NCBI GenBank assembly: GCA_030743915.1 | Contig: JASLRP010000441.1 | Span: 1-7,756 of the forward strand | Reading direction: 5' to 3' | Source of the DNA: SAR202 cluster bacterium | GTDB lineage: Bacteria > Chloroflexota > Dehalococcoidia > Lucifugimonadales > UBA1123 | DNA: 7,756 nucleotides | Shown here: positions 1-5,644 of the stretch, one piece after another | Layout of the letters: every line of letters begins with the position of its first letter | Position numbering within the stretch: position 1 is the stretch's first letter | Notes under the pieces: model-generated | What the model was told of the DNA's origin: nothing | Database searches by the model: none | Seen by the model: only the letters and a program-made list of their open reading frames with translations | Made by a program: the position numbers and the translations under genes

Positions 1-1
1 C

Positions 2-1054
2 GCCTGCCCGTCGGGCGTGCCGTACGGCAAATTGATCGAGACGACAATGACAGAAGTCGCCGAACGCCGTAAAACCTTTGTGGCCAGTTCAGCGACAAAC
101 ACCGCGCTAAAATGGGTCGTGCCTGAGCAAGGCCGGCTCAGCATGGCTGTGGCCGCGGCGAGGATGTATCAAAAATCAGGACTTCAGAATGTTGTTCGAA
201 AGTCGGGCCTCCTCAATCGGATTTCTCCTGAACTCGCCGAGATGGAAAGCTCAATGCCTGAATTTCCGTCCACGACTTTCCGAGCCAAAGGACAGGTGAT
301 ATCCGCCAGGGGCGAAAAAACGAGCCGCGTCGCTCTTCTCTCCGGATGTGTCATGCCACTGATGAACGGCCCGCAGATGAACGCGGTCGTTCGCGTGCTG
401 GCTCGAAACGGCGTCGAGGTGGTTGTCCCCAAGAATCAGGGATGCTGTGGCGCCATCAACTCTCACGTTGGCGATATGTCCACCGCGCGCGAGCTTGCGC
501 GACGGAACATCGACACGTTTATGGCGCTTGATGTTGATGCTATCGTCGTGGCGTCGGCTGGGTGCGGGTCCAGGATGAAGGAGTACCACGACCTTCTGAA
601 AGACGATCCAGAATACACTGATATGGCCGATCTCCTCTCTCGGATTGTCAAGGACATCCACGAACTACTGGTGGAGATTCCCTTGGAAGTTCCGACAGCC
701 GAGCTGGATTATCGAGTGACTTACCAGGACTCCTGCCATCTCGCAAACGCCCAGAAAATTACGGCCCCGCCGAGACAGATATTGAAATCGATTCCGGGTC
801 TTGAATTCGTCGAGCTCCCCGGTGCCTCAATCTGTTGTGGCAGCGGTGGGACGTACGTACTCACCGAGCGGGATTTTTCGCTCAGATTGTTGAAAAATAA
901 GATGGACGCCGTGGCTGGCACCGGAGCCAACATCGTCGCGACAGCCAATCCGGGTTGCTTGATGCAATTGCAGATGGGAGCCGCTAGAAACAAAATGCCC
1001 GTCGAGGTTCGCTACGTGACAGACCTGCTGGACGAGGCGTATCGCAAAGAATAA
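2..1054 (+). CDS. GlcF-like (Fe-S)-binding subunit, 5' truncated by window edge
   Basis: This is the C-terminal part of a glycolate oxidase iron-sulfur subunit (GlcF) or a close (Fe-S)-binding relative. Such proteins pass electrons from a flavin-dependent 2-hydroxyacid dehydrogenase (GlcD type) to the respiratory chain at the membrane. The frame is open to the left edge, where it reads A-C-P-S-G-V-P-Y-G; the Cys-Pro looks like the last cysteine of a ferredoxin-type 4Fe-4S motif, so the N-terminal ferredoxin domain lies outside. The GTG at 17 is an internal Val, not a start. Two cysteine-rich CCG domains are clear. Counting that Val as residue 1, the first has C111, C143-C144-G and C183, and the second has C240, C273-C274-G and C314. 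About 350 residues are visible; GlcF proteins are usually a little over 400. The stop is TAA followed at once by TAG. The SDR gene follows after 46 bp on the same strand. The family call is firm. The substrate (glycolate, lactate, other 2-hydroxyacid) cannot be decided without the upstream partner. Confidence 0.9.
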   Translation, partial: ACPSGVPYGKLIETTMTEVAERRKTFVASSATNTALKWVVPEQGRLSMAVAAARMYQKSGLQNVVRKSGLLNRISPELAEMESSMPEFPSTTFRAKGQVISARGEKTSRVALLSGCVMPLMNGPQMNAVVRVLARNGVEVVVPKNQGCCGAINSHVGDMSTARELARRNIDTFMALDVDAIVVASAGCGSRMKEYHDLLKDDPEYTDMADLLSRIVKDIHELLVEIPLEVPTAELDYRVTYQDSCHLANAQKITAPPRQILKSIPGLEFVELPGASICCGSGGTYVLTERDFSLRLLKNKMDAVAGTGANIVATANPGCLMQLQMGAARNKMPVEVRYVTDLLDEAYRKE

Positions 1055-1085
1055 TAGGCATACTTAAACGCGAAAACAACAATTT

Positions 1086-1094
1086 GGAGAGGAG
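1086..1094 (+). promoter_or_regulatory. Strong Shine-Dalgarno site for the SDR gene
   Basis: GGAGAGGAG lies 6 nt before the ATG at 1101 and is the clearest ribosome binding site in the window. It fixes the SDR start and contrasts with the weak or absent sites before aroC and the MFS gene. Confidence 0.8.
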
Positions 1095-1100
1095 AACTTC

Positions 1101-1892
1101 ATGGACCTGGGACTGCAAGGAAAAGTCGCTCTGATAACAGGCGGCAGCGAAGGAATCGGCAAAGCGGCAGCGCTTTCGATGGTTGCTGAAGGCGCAAAGG
1201 CAACGATTTGCGCCCGGCGAGAGGATGTCCTAAACGCAGCGGCTGACGAGATCCGCTCGGCGACCGGTGGTGAGGTGCTCGCCGTGGCCGCTGATGTCAG
1301 CACACCAGAGGGCGTTCAAGCGGTGCTCGATGCCACGCTGTCGCAATTCGGTCGGTTAGACATTCTTGTCAACAACGCAGGCACGTCCGCAGCCGGCCCT
1401 TTCGAGAGTGTCACAGATGAAGGATGGCAGACTGACCTGGACCTGAAATTGTTCGGCGCCATCAGATTCTCCCGCTTGGCCCTTCCCCACATGCGCACCC
1501 AGGGCGGCGGCAGGATAATCAACGTGACCAATCTGGGAGCCAAGGCGCCGGGCGCGGCATCGGTCCCGACTTCGGTCAGCCGAGCGGCTGGAATTGCCGT
1601 GACCAAAGCGATGTCAAAAGAATTCGCCTCGGACAACATCCTGGTCAACACCGTGTGCATAGGGCTCATCAAGAGCGGACAGCACGAGTCACGATTCGAG
1701 CGGACCATGTCTGATACTCCCGACGCAACGCTCGAAGGCATGTACGAGAGCATGGGAAGCCGAGTTCCCCTGGGCCGCGTGGGCGAGGCCGCCGAAGCTG
1801 GTGACGTAATCGCGTTCCTGGCATCGGAACGAGCAAGCTATCTTACCGGAATCGCCGTTAATATTGACGGAGGCACGTCGCCTGTGGTCTAG
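1101..1892 (+). CDS. SDR-family oxidoreductase with replaced catalytic tetrad
   Basis: A 263-residue classical-length short-chain dehydrogenase/reductase, a soluble single-domain Rossmann-fold enzyme. The NAD(P)-binding motif T13-G-G-S-E-G-I-G20 is intact, as are the D65-V adenine-pocket region, N91-N-A-G94, and the C-terminal Y-L-T-G..(N)-I-D-G-G signature. The active site is not canonical. Where classical SDRs have N-S-Y-K, alignment by eye places K116 (in D-L-K-L-F-G), N144 (in I-N-V-T-N), T157 and R161 (in P-T-S-V-S-R-A-A). The flanking sequence aligns without gaps, so this is not a frameshift. From memory, a set of uncharacterised bacterial SDRs shares the D-L-K-L and P-T-S-V-S-R-A-A signatures, so I read it as a divergent clade rather than a decayed gene. 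Annotation by similarity as 3-oxoacyl-ACP reductase would be unsafe, because the Tyr/Lys proton relay is absent. The start is fixed by the strong RBS at 1086-1094. It lies 46 bp behind the GlcF-like gene and is probably cotranscribed with it. The family is certain; activity and substrate are unknown. Confidence 0.92.
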   Translation: MDLGLQGKVALITGGSEGIGKAAALSMVAEGAKATICARREDVLNAAADEIRSATGGEVLAVAADVSTPEGVQAVLDATLSQFGRLDILVNNAGTSAAGPFESVTDEGWQTDLDLKLFGAIRFSRLALPHMRTQGGGRIINVTNLGAKAPGAASVPTSVSRAAGIAVTKAMSKEFASDNILVNTVCIGLIKSGQHESRFERTMSDTPDATLEGMYESMGSRVPLGRVGEAAEAGDVIAFLASERASYLTGIAVNIDGGTSPVV

Positions 1893-1911
1893 CGACTCAC
1901 GAGACAATCGG

Positions 1912-1961
1912 AGAACGAAAACAGGTCGGCCCACTAAAACGGGCCGACCTGTTTTCGTTCT
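1912..1961. terminator. Perfect 21-bp hairpin, likely bidirectional terminator
   Basis: The arms 1912-1932 and 1941-1961 are perfectly complementary around an 8-nt loop (ACTAAAAC). The inner half is GC-rich (CAGGTCGGCCC) and the outer half A-rich on the left and T-rich on the right, so an RNA from either strand forms a GC stem followed by a U-rich 3' arm (GTTTTCGTTCT). It starts 20 nt after the SDR stop and ends 8 nt from the stop of the convergent aroC. It therefore most likely terminates both transcripts. Confidence 0.85.
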
Positions 1962-1968
1962 TTCGCAA

Positions 1969-3060
1969 TCACTCGAAGCCAATCCCGGTCTGCCCCTGAT
2001 GTCTGAGAGCGTGGTCAGCCAGCACCAGAGCCATCATCGACTCGACAATAGGAACGGCCCTGGGAAGCACGCATGGATCGTGGCGGCCCCTGCCTTTCAT
2101 CACAGCGGGATTGCCCTCGTTGTCCACGGTCTCTTGCTCCTGGAGGATGGTCGCGGTGGGTTTGAAGGCGCCCCGAATCACGATGTTTTCGCCATTGCTG
2201 ATTCCACCCTGGATTCCGCCTGAGTAGTTGGTGCGGGTGCGAATTCGGCCCCCGTCGCTGTAGAACGGGTCGTTGTGCGTCGATCCGGTCATGGTCGTCC
2301 CAGCGAACCCGGACCCGACCTCGAAGCCTTTGCACGCCGGCATGGAGAGCAGGGCTTTCGCCAGATCGGCCTCCAGTTTGTCGAACACTGGCTCGCCCAG
2401 CCCCGGCGGGACATTCCGGGCCACGCATTCCACGACGCCTCCCAGCGAATCTCCGTCTTTGCGGGCCTCTTTGATCCGCTCGATAATCTGAAACGCAACG
2501 TCCTCGTCGGGGCATCGGGCGATGTTGGACTCTACATCGGCTTGAGTGACCGTGTCAGGATCGATCTGAGCGCTGATGGTCCAGACCTGCTTGACGTAGC
2601 CTACGATCTCCACCCCAAATGCCGCCGCCAGGAGTTTCTTAGCGATGGCCCCTGCCGCGACTCGTCCCACCGTCTCTCGGGCGCTCGCGCGGCCTCCGCC
2701 CATCCAGTTGCGGATACCGTACTTTGCGTCGTAAGTGTAGTCGGCGTGGGAAGGCCGGTATGTCGTCCTCATGTGCTCGTAGTCGCGGGAGCGGGCATCC
2801 CGGTTCCAGACGCCCACGAGAATTGGGGTGCCGAGGGTCAGCCCCTCGAATACGCCTGACAGAATTTCCGCCTGGTCGCCTTCGCGTCGTTGGGTGGAAA
2901 TCTCGCTCTGGCCGGGCCTGCGTCGGTCCAACTCCTTCTGGATATCGGTCACATCCAGTGGCAGTCTCGGTGGACAGCCATCGACCGTGACGCCGATGGC
3001 GTCTCCGTGGGACTCTCCCCAGGTGCTTATGCGAAACATTTCTCCAATTGTGTTGCTCAT
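1969..3060 (-). CDS. aroC: Chorismate synthase
   Basis: Chorismate synthase (EC 4.2.3.5) converts 5-enolpyruvylshikimate-3-phosphate to chorismate with release of phosphate. It needs reduced FMN, acts in the cytoplasm, and is the last common step to the aromatic amino acids and folate. The 363 residues match the usual family length. Visible motifs are G15-E-S-H-G19, R102-P-S-H-A-D-Y-T-Y with H105, G121-G-G-R-A-S-A-R-E-T130, and the C-terminal R326-H-D-P-C-V..P-R-A-V-P-I-V-E-S-M. H18 and H105 correspond to the two conserved active-site histidines. Small departures from the common wording are S104 (often Gly) and N118-W-M before GGGR (often D-x-R). The ATG at 3060 is right because the protein begins at the usual distance before GESHG, although the Shine-Dalgarno is poor. 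The aldo/keto reductase gene ends 36 bp upstream on the same strand, so aroC is probably translated from a shared mRNA. Confidence 0.97.
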   Translation of the reverse strand: MSNTIGEMFRISTWGESHGDAIGVTVDGCPPRLPLDVTDIQKELDRRRPGQSEISTQRREGDQAEILSGVFEGLTLGTPILVGVWNRDARSRDYEHMRTTYRPSHADYTYDAKYGIRNWMGGGRASARETVGRVAAGAIAKKLLAAAFGVEIVGYVKQVWTISAQIDPDTVTQADVESNIARCPDEDVAFQIIERIKEARKDGDSLGGVVECVARNVPPGLGEPVFDKLEADLAKALLSMPACKGFEVGSGFAGTTMTGSTHNDPFYSDGGRIRTRTNYSGGIQGGISNGENIVIRGAFKPTATILQEQETVDNEGNPAVMKGRGRHDPCVLPRAVPIVESMMALVLADHALRHQGQTGIGFE

Positions 3061-3096
3061 GATTTTTGACTCGCGGTTCCCGTCTGTTGGATCGTG

Positions 3097-3951
3097 TTAG
3101 ACGTACTTCTCATGTAATCGTTCGAGGTCAATTCGCTGGCTGGCATCCTCGCACACGCGGACATTGGCTTCAACCATCTCTGGTGTTCTCATGCCTACCA
3201 GAGCCACATCCACCAGAGGGTTGGACAGTACGAAATTCAGGAGGTCTCCAGTGTAGTCATGGTCGTCGGTGGGGTTCGCCAGCTTGACCCACTTCTGGAA
3301 GATTCCTGATGTTAGCGTGCGCATCGTGCAGATGCCCATGTCCTGCTGTTCTGCCTCGAACATGCTGCCGAATGGTCGGGTCTGCTCCGCTGGATGCTGA
3401 TGCAACAGATTGTACGTCATCTGGACCGTGTCGAAACGCCCGGATTCGATGAACTTGTAAACGCCGGCATTGTTATCCTCGGTCGTGAATCCGATGAAAC
3501 GGACCATCCCCTCTTCGCGCAGGGCCTCTAACTGCTCCATCAGCCCGCCCGCTCCGAGAATTGACGATGTCATGTCGTCAGAATACGACGATCCGTGGAT
3601 CTGAATGAGGTCGAGAGCGCCCTTTCGCAGTCTTTCGAGGCTGCGCGCCACGCTATCTTGGGCATCAGTTACGCTGGGCGCCAGTTTCGATCCCAAAAAA
3701 ACTTCGCGATCAACCTGAGAGAGAGCTTCGCCGAAGATCGACTCGCCAGCGCCGTCACCGTAGCCTGCGGCGGTGTCAAAGTAGGTGATACCAAGCTCCA
3801 CAGCCCGCAGAATGGCGTCTATGACGGATTGACGTTCATCGGCGACAGTTGGGTCATATCGATCCAGATAATTGCTCAGTCCGGCGGGAGCGCCTCCGAA
3901 TCCCAGGCGGCTGACTGTTGCCTCAGTTCTGCCGAATCGAACGTGTTCCAT
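3097..3951 (-). CDS. Aldo/keto reductase
   Basis: A 284-residue NAD(P)H-dependent oxidoreductase of the aldo/keto reductase superfamily (TIM barrel, cytoplasmic), probably of the D-threo-aldose/L-fucose dehydrogenase-like branch. The full catalytic tetrad is visible: D59 in Y-F-D-T-A-A-G-Y-G, Y64, K89 in G-S-K, and H119 in I-Q-I-H-G. The C-terminal L-V-G-M-R-T-P-E-M-V segment fits the cofactor phosphate-binding end of the barrel. The protein is somewhat shorter than most AKRs of this branch (over 300 residues), but both ends look complete. The ATG at 3951 has an AGGGG stretch a few bases upstream. It is the first gene of a likely AKR-aroC transcript. Its promoter should lie in 3952-4020, where the AT-rich stretch around 4004-4015 is the best candidate, but I see no convincing -35 for this direction. 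The true substrate cannot be read from sequence, and nothing links it chemically to chorismate synthesis. Confidence 0.9.
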   Translation of the reverse strand: MEHVRFGRTEATVSRLGFGGAPAGLSNYLDRYDPTVADERQSVIDAILRAVELGITYFDTAAGYGDGAGESIFGEALSQVDREVFLGSKLAPSVTDAQDSVARSLERLRKGALDLIQIHGSSYSDDMTSSILGAGGLMEQLEALREEGMVRFIGFTTEDNNAGVYKFIESGRFDTVQMTYNLLHQHPAEQTRPFGSMFEAEQQDMGICTMRTLTSGIFQKWVKLANPTDDHDYTGDLLNFVLSNPLVDVALVGMRTPEMVEANVRVCEDASQRIDLERLHEKYV

Positions 3952-3985
3952 GAACCCCTGAGTCTTTCTGAATCGATGCCGATGC

Positions 3986-4015
3986 TTGGATGAGCGCTGG
4001 TCGTTATGTTATCAT
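3986..4015 (+). promoter_or_regulatory. Candidate sigma-70-type promoter for the structured RNA
   Basis: TTGGAT (3986-3991) and TATCAT (4010-4015) are separated by 18 bp, close to the TTGACA/TATAAT consensus and spacing, with an extra TTATGT just upstream of the -10. The start of transcription would be near 4021-4023, right at the 5' edge of the structured RNA. The same AT-rich patch may also serve the divergent AKR gene. This is inferred from sequence only. Confidence 0.4.
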
Positions 4016-4021
4016 CTGCGG

Positions 4022-4133
4022 GTTGCTCAGGTGGCGACCATCATCCTCCCGACCTGATCGGGTCCGAACTGAACACCTGTGAGCGCCTGTCGCTTCGGCG
4101 ATTGAGCGCCGCTCGCAGTTCGGGCCCCTTTTT
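4022..4133 (+). ncRNA. Candidate structured small RNA or attenuator leader upstream of the MFS gene
   Basis: About 110 nt between a candidate promoter and an intrinsic terminator. Three helices are visible. P1 pairs TCAGGT (4027-4032) with ACCTGA (4052-4057). An alternative P1' pairs CCCGA (4048-4052) with TCGGG (4058-4062). The terminator helix pairs 4060-4071 with 4116-4127. P1' shares bases with both P1 and the foot of the terminator, so P1+terminator and P1' are mutually exclusive, as in a switch. A very short open frame (GTG 4031 to TGA 4057, reading V-A-T-I-I-L-P-T) spans P1 and could be a leader peptide, though it lacks a good ribosome site. It could be a stand-alone sRNA, a transcription attenuator or a ligand riboswitch. 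I do not recognise it as a known class (no TPP, T-box, SRP or 6S signature). Confidence 0.4.
4060..4133 (+). terminator. Intrinsic terminator with branched stem and UUCG tetraloop
   Basis: A 12-bp stem (GGGTCCGAACTG, 4060-4071, with CAGTTCGGGCCC, 4116-4127; one G-U pair) is followed by TTTTTCTTT. The enclosed segment folds further: GAGCG (4081-4085) pairs with CGCTC (4110-4114), and TCGC-TTCG-GCGA (4090-4101) is a perfect hairpin with a stable C(UUCG)G tetraloop. Only the plus strand carries the T tail. It stops transcription about 60 nt before the MFS start, so either it ends a separate RNA or it attenuates the exporter. Confidence 0.75.
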
Positions 4134-4159
4134 CTTTCAGGTCGTTCCAACCGTTCTTC

Positions 4160-4186
4160 TTGCCGTTTCGTTTATGAAGATATAAA
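4160..4186 (+). promoter_or_regulatory. Candidate promoter giving a leaderless MFS mRNA
   Basis: TATAAA (4181-4186) ends only 8 nt before the ATG at 4195, with a possible -35 TTGCCG (4160-4165) at a short 15-bp spacing. A start of transcription 7-9 nt past the -10 would fall at or next to the ATG. No Shine-Dalgarno sequence precedes that ATG (ATTGCTTC), which agrees with leaderless translation. The -35 match and spacing are weak, so the call is tentative. Confidence 0.35.
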
Positions 4187-4194
4187 ATTGCTTC

Positions 4195-5607
4195 ATGAAT
4201 GATGATTCAGGCGCTCAATCGAGCGCAGGTGAGGCCGACGAGGGTCCAAAACCTTCGCCTCCAGGCGCCTCAACGAATTCGCCCTCTTCCACGAAAAGCC
4301 AACCCCAGAGCGGCATTGCCTCTGCGGCAGGGCGTTCAAACGATCAGACCAGTGGCACAACTACGACCATTGCTGGTGGTCGTAGTGTGGGTTCCAATCC
4401 CAGTTGGCGTGAAACATTTTCCTCCCTGAAAGAGCGGGAATTCATGTTCCTGTGGCTGGGGATGCTCGCGCTCATGGGCGGCATGCAGATGCAGATGCTG
4501 GCCAGAGGTTATCTGGTGTACGACCTGACCGGGTCGGCTTCGTTGCTGGGGGTCGTGAATGCTGGTTCTTCTTTGCCCATGCTCGTTCTGGCCCTCTTCG
4601 GAGGCGCCATCGCCGATCGCATGGAACGAAAACGTCTGATACAAATCGGCCAGGGTGTGGCGGGCGCCCTTTCTCTCGGTGTGGCATTCGCGATCTACAC
4701 GGGTCACATCGAGTGGTGGTATCTGATGATATCGGGCCTGATTCAGGGCACAGCCTGGGCTTTCATGATGCCTGCCAGGCAGGCGATCATTCCTCAATTG
4801 GTGGGAGCAGACAAACTTACCAATGCGATGGCCCTCAACGCCGCCGGAATGAGCGTCATGACCTTGCTGGCTCCAGCATTGGCAGGTGGATTGTACGCAT
4901 GGGCTGGACCAGACAAAGTGTATTTCATCATCGGCAGCCTGGGGATTATCGCGATGATTGTGACGTCTTTCATCCGAGCGCCCGCCGGCCCTCAGCGGAC
5001 ACGCAAACCCGCGATGCTGAGAGACATTGGCGAAGGGTTACAGTACATTCGCAAGAACAATCTCGTCATGGTGCTGTTGTTCATTGGATTAGCGACGTCA
5101 CTACTGGCAATGCCCTTCAGGTTCCTGATGCCAGTGTTCGTGGTCGATGTCTATCACCTGGATTCGAAGGCGATGGGACTGCTCATCGCGGTCATGGGCG
5201 GAGGATCGCTGGTCGGATCGCTGGTAATTGCAGCGTTGGGCAACTGGCGGAGAGGCATGTTGCTGATCCTCGGCAGTTTCGCATCCGGGATCGCTCTTTT
5301 GCTGCTTGTGTTGTTCCCATTCTACTACGCGGCGGCAGCAATAATGATCATCTTGGGAGTCGGAGATTCCACTCGCCGGACGCTGAACCAGTCCATGATG
5401 ATGGAGGTTGTGGAGGATCAGTTCAGAGGGCGGGTGATGAGCGTTTTCATGATGAACTTCGGCCTGATGCCCCTGGGCGTTCTGCCGACAGGAATCCTGG
5501 CCGATGCGGTGGGGCCTCGATTCGCCATCGGGACGCTAGCCGTGCTGCTGCTGGTGATTACGACAATGGTCCTGGTCACTCAAAAGCAACTGCGTTCGAT
5601 ACGGTAA
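4195..5607 (+). CDS. MFS transporter (MFS_3/EntS-like exporter) with long disordered N-terminus
   Basis: A 470-residue integral inner-membrane protein of the major facilitator superfamily, driven by the proton gradient. It looks most like the MFS_3 group (enterobactin exporter EntS and drug-efflux relatives). Hydrophobic segments begin near residue 83 and alternate through residue 462, consistent with about 12 helices. The loop 2-3 motif A is G136-G-A-I-A-D-R-M-E-R-K-R. The second half has the typical D408-Q-F-R-G-R-V-M-S-V-F and the helix-breaking N421-F-G-L-M-P-L-G. A long cytoplasmic linker (about 261-285) joins the two six-helix halves. The first 70 residues are low-complexity Ser/Gly/Thr/Pro/Ala with no hydrophobic stretch. 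MFS_3 members usually start only 10-20 residues before helix 1, so this tail is an extension or the real start is later. ATG 4195 is the first possible start (in-frame TAA at 4183), and the next in-frame ATG (4441) would cut into helix 1. Only 37 bp, with no convincing terminator, separate it from the convergent acetyltransferase. The substrate is unknown. Confidence 0.92.
   Translation: MNDDSGAQSSAGEADEGPKPSPPGASTNSPSSTKSQPQSGIASAAGRSNDQTSGTTTTIAGGRSVGSNPSWRETFSSLKEREFMFLWLGMLALMGGMQMQMLARGYLVYDLTGSASLLGVVNAGSSLPMLVLALFGGAIADRMERKRLIQIGQGVAGALSLGVAFAIYTGHIEWWYLMISGLIQGTAWAFMMPARQAIIPQLVGADKLTNAMALNAAGMSVMTLLAPALAGGLYAWAGPDKVYFIIGSLGIIAMIVTSFIRAPAGPQRTRKPAMLRDIGEGLQYIRKNNLVMVLLFIGLATSLLAMPFRFLMPVFVVDVYHLDSKAMGLLIAVMGGGSLVGSLVIAALGNWRRGMLLILGSFASGIALLLLVLFPFYYAAAAIMIILGVGDSTRRTLNQSMMMEVVEDQFRGRVMSVFMMNFGLMPLGVLPTGILADAVGPRFAIGTLAVLLLVITTMVLVTQKQLRSIR
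4211..4226 (+). other. Small perfect hairpin in the first codons of the MFS gene
   Basis: GCGCTC-AATC-GAGCGC is a perfect 6-bp stem with a 4-nt loop, starting 16 nt after the first base of the ATG. Its left part (GGCGCTCAATCG, 4210-4221) is also exactly complementary to 4099-4110 in the upstream terminator structure. It may be a translation-modulating hairpin or chance. Confidence 0.3.
4360..4386 (+). other. Ten-bp hairpin within the MFS N-terminal coding region
   Basis: ACTACGACCA (4360-4369) pairs perfectly with TGGTCGTAGT (4377-4386) across a 7-nt loop, and flanking CACA/GTGTG could extend it past a bulge. It lies in the codons for the disordered tail (about residues 56-64). There is no T-run after it, so it is not a terminator. 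Its role is unknown. Confidence 0.3.
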
Positions 5608-5644
5608 TCAGTCCGATTTAGCTCCATTCCGCCAGATTGGCAAC

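Noticed and set aside
17..19. GTG as the start of the GlcF-like gene
   Set aside because: The frame continues upstream as A-C-P-S-G, matching the end of a ferredoxin cysteine motif; the gene is cut by the window edge.
1560..1590. Local frameshift or sequencing error explaining the odd SDR active site
   Set aside because: The residues before and after (K-A-P-G, S-V-S-R-A-A, T-K-A) keep frame and align without gaps with SDR sequences, so the substitutions are genuine.
2275..2859. Long plus-strand open frame opposite aroC
   Set aside because: It is the antisense shadow of a highly conserved gene; its translation is Arg/Pro-rich with no family features.
4028..4041. CAGGTGGCGACC resembles a T-box antiterminator (GGTGGNACC)
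   Set aside because: One base is inserted at the key position, there is no room for a Stem I, and no aminoacyl-tRNA synthetase or amino-acid gene follows.
4052..4063. ACCTGATCGGGT resembles the 3' part of a TPP riboswitch
   Set aside because: The required CTGAGA core is missing upstream, the bases after it do not follow the pattern, and the downstream gene is not thiamine-related by sequence.
4058..4075. GGGTCCGAACTG looks like a tRNA T-arm; SRP RNA was also considered
   Set aside because: There is no acceptor stem, anticodon arm or CCA, and no GGAA-type SRP tetraloop motif. The segment is better explained as one arm of the terminator stem.
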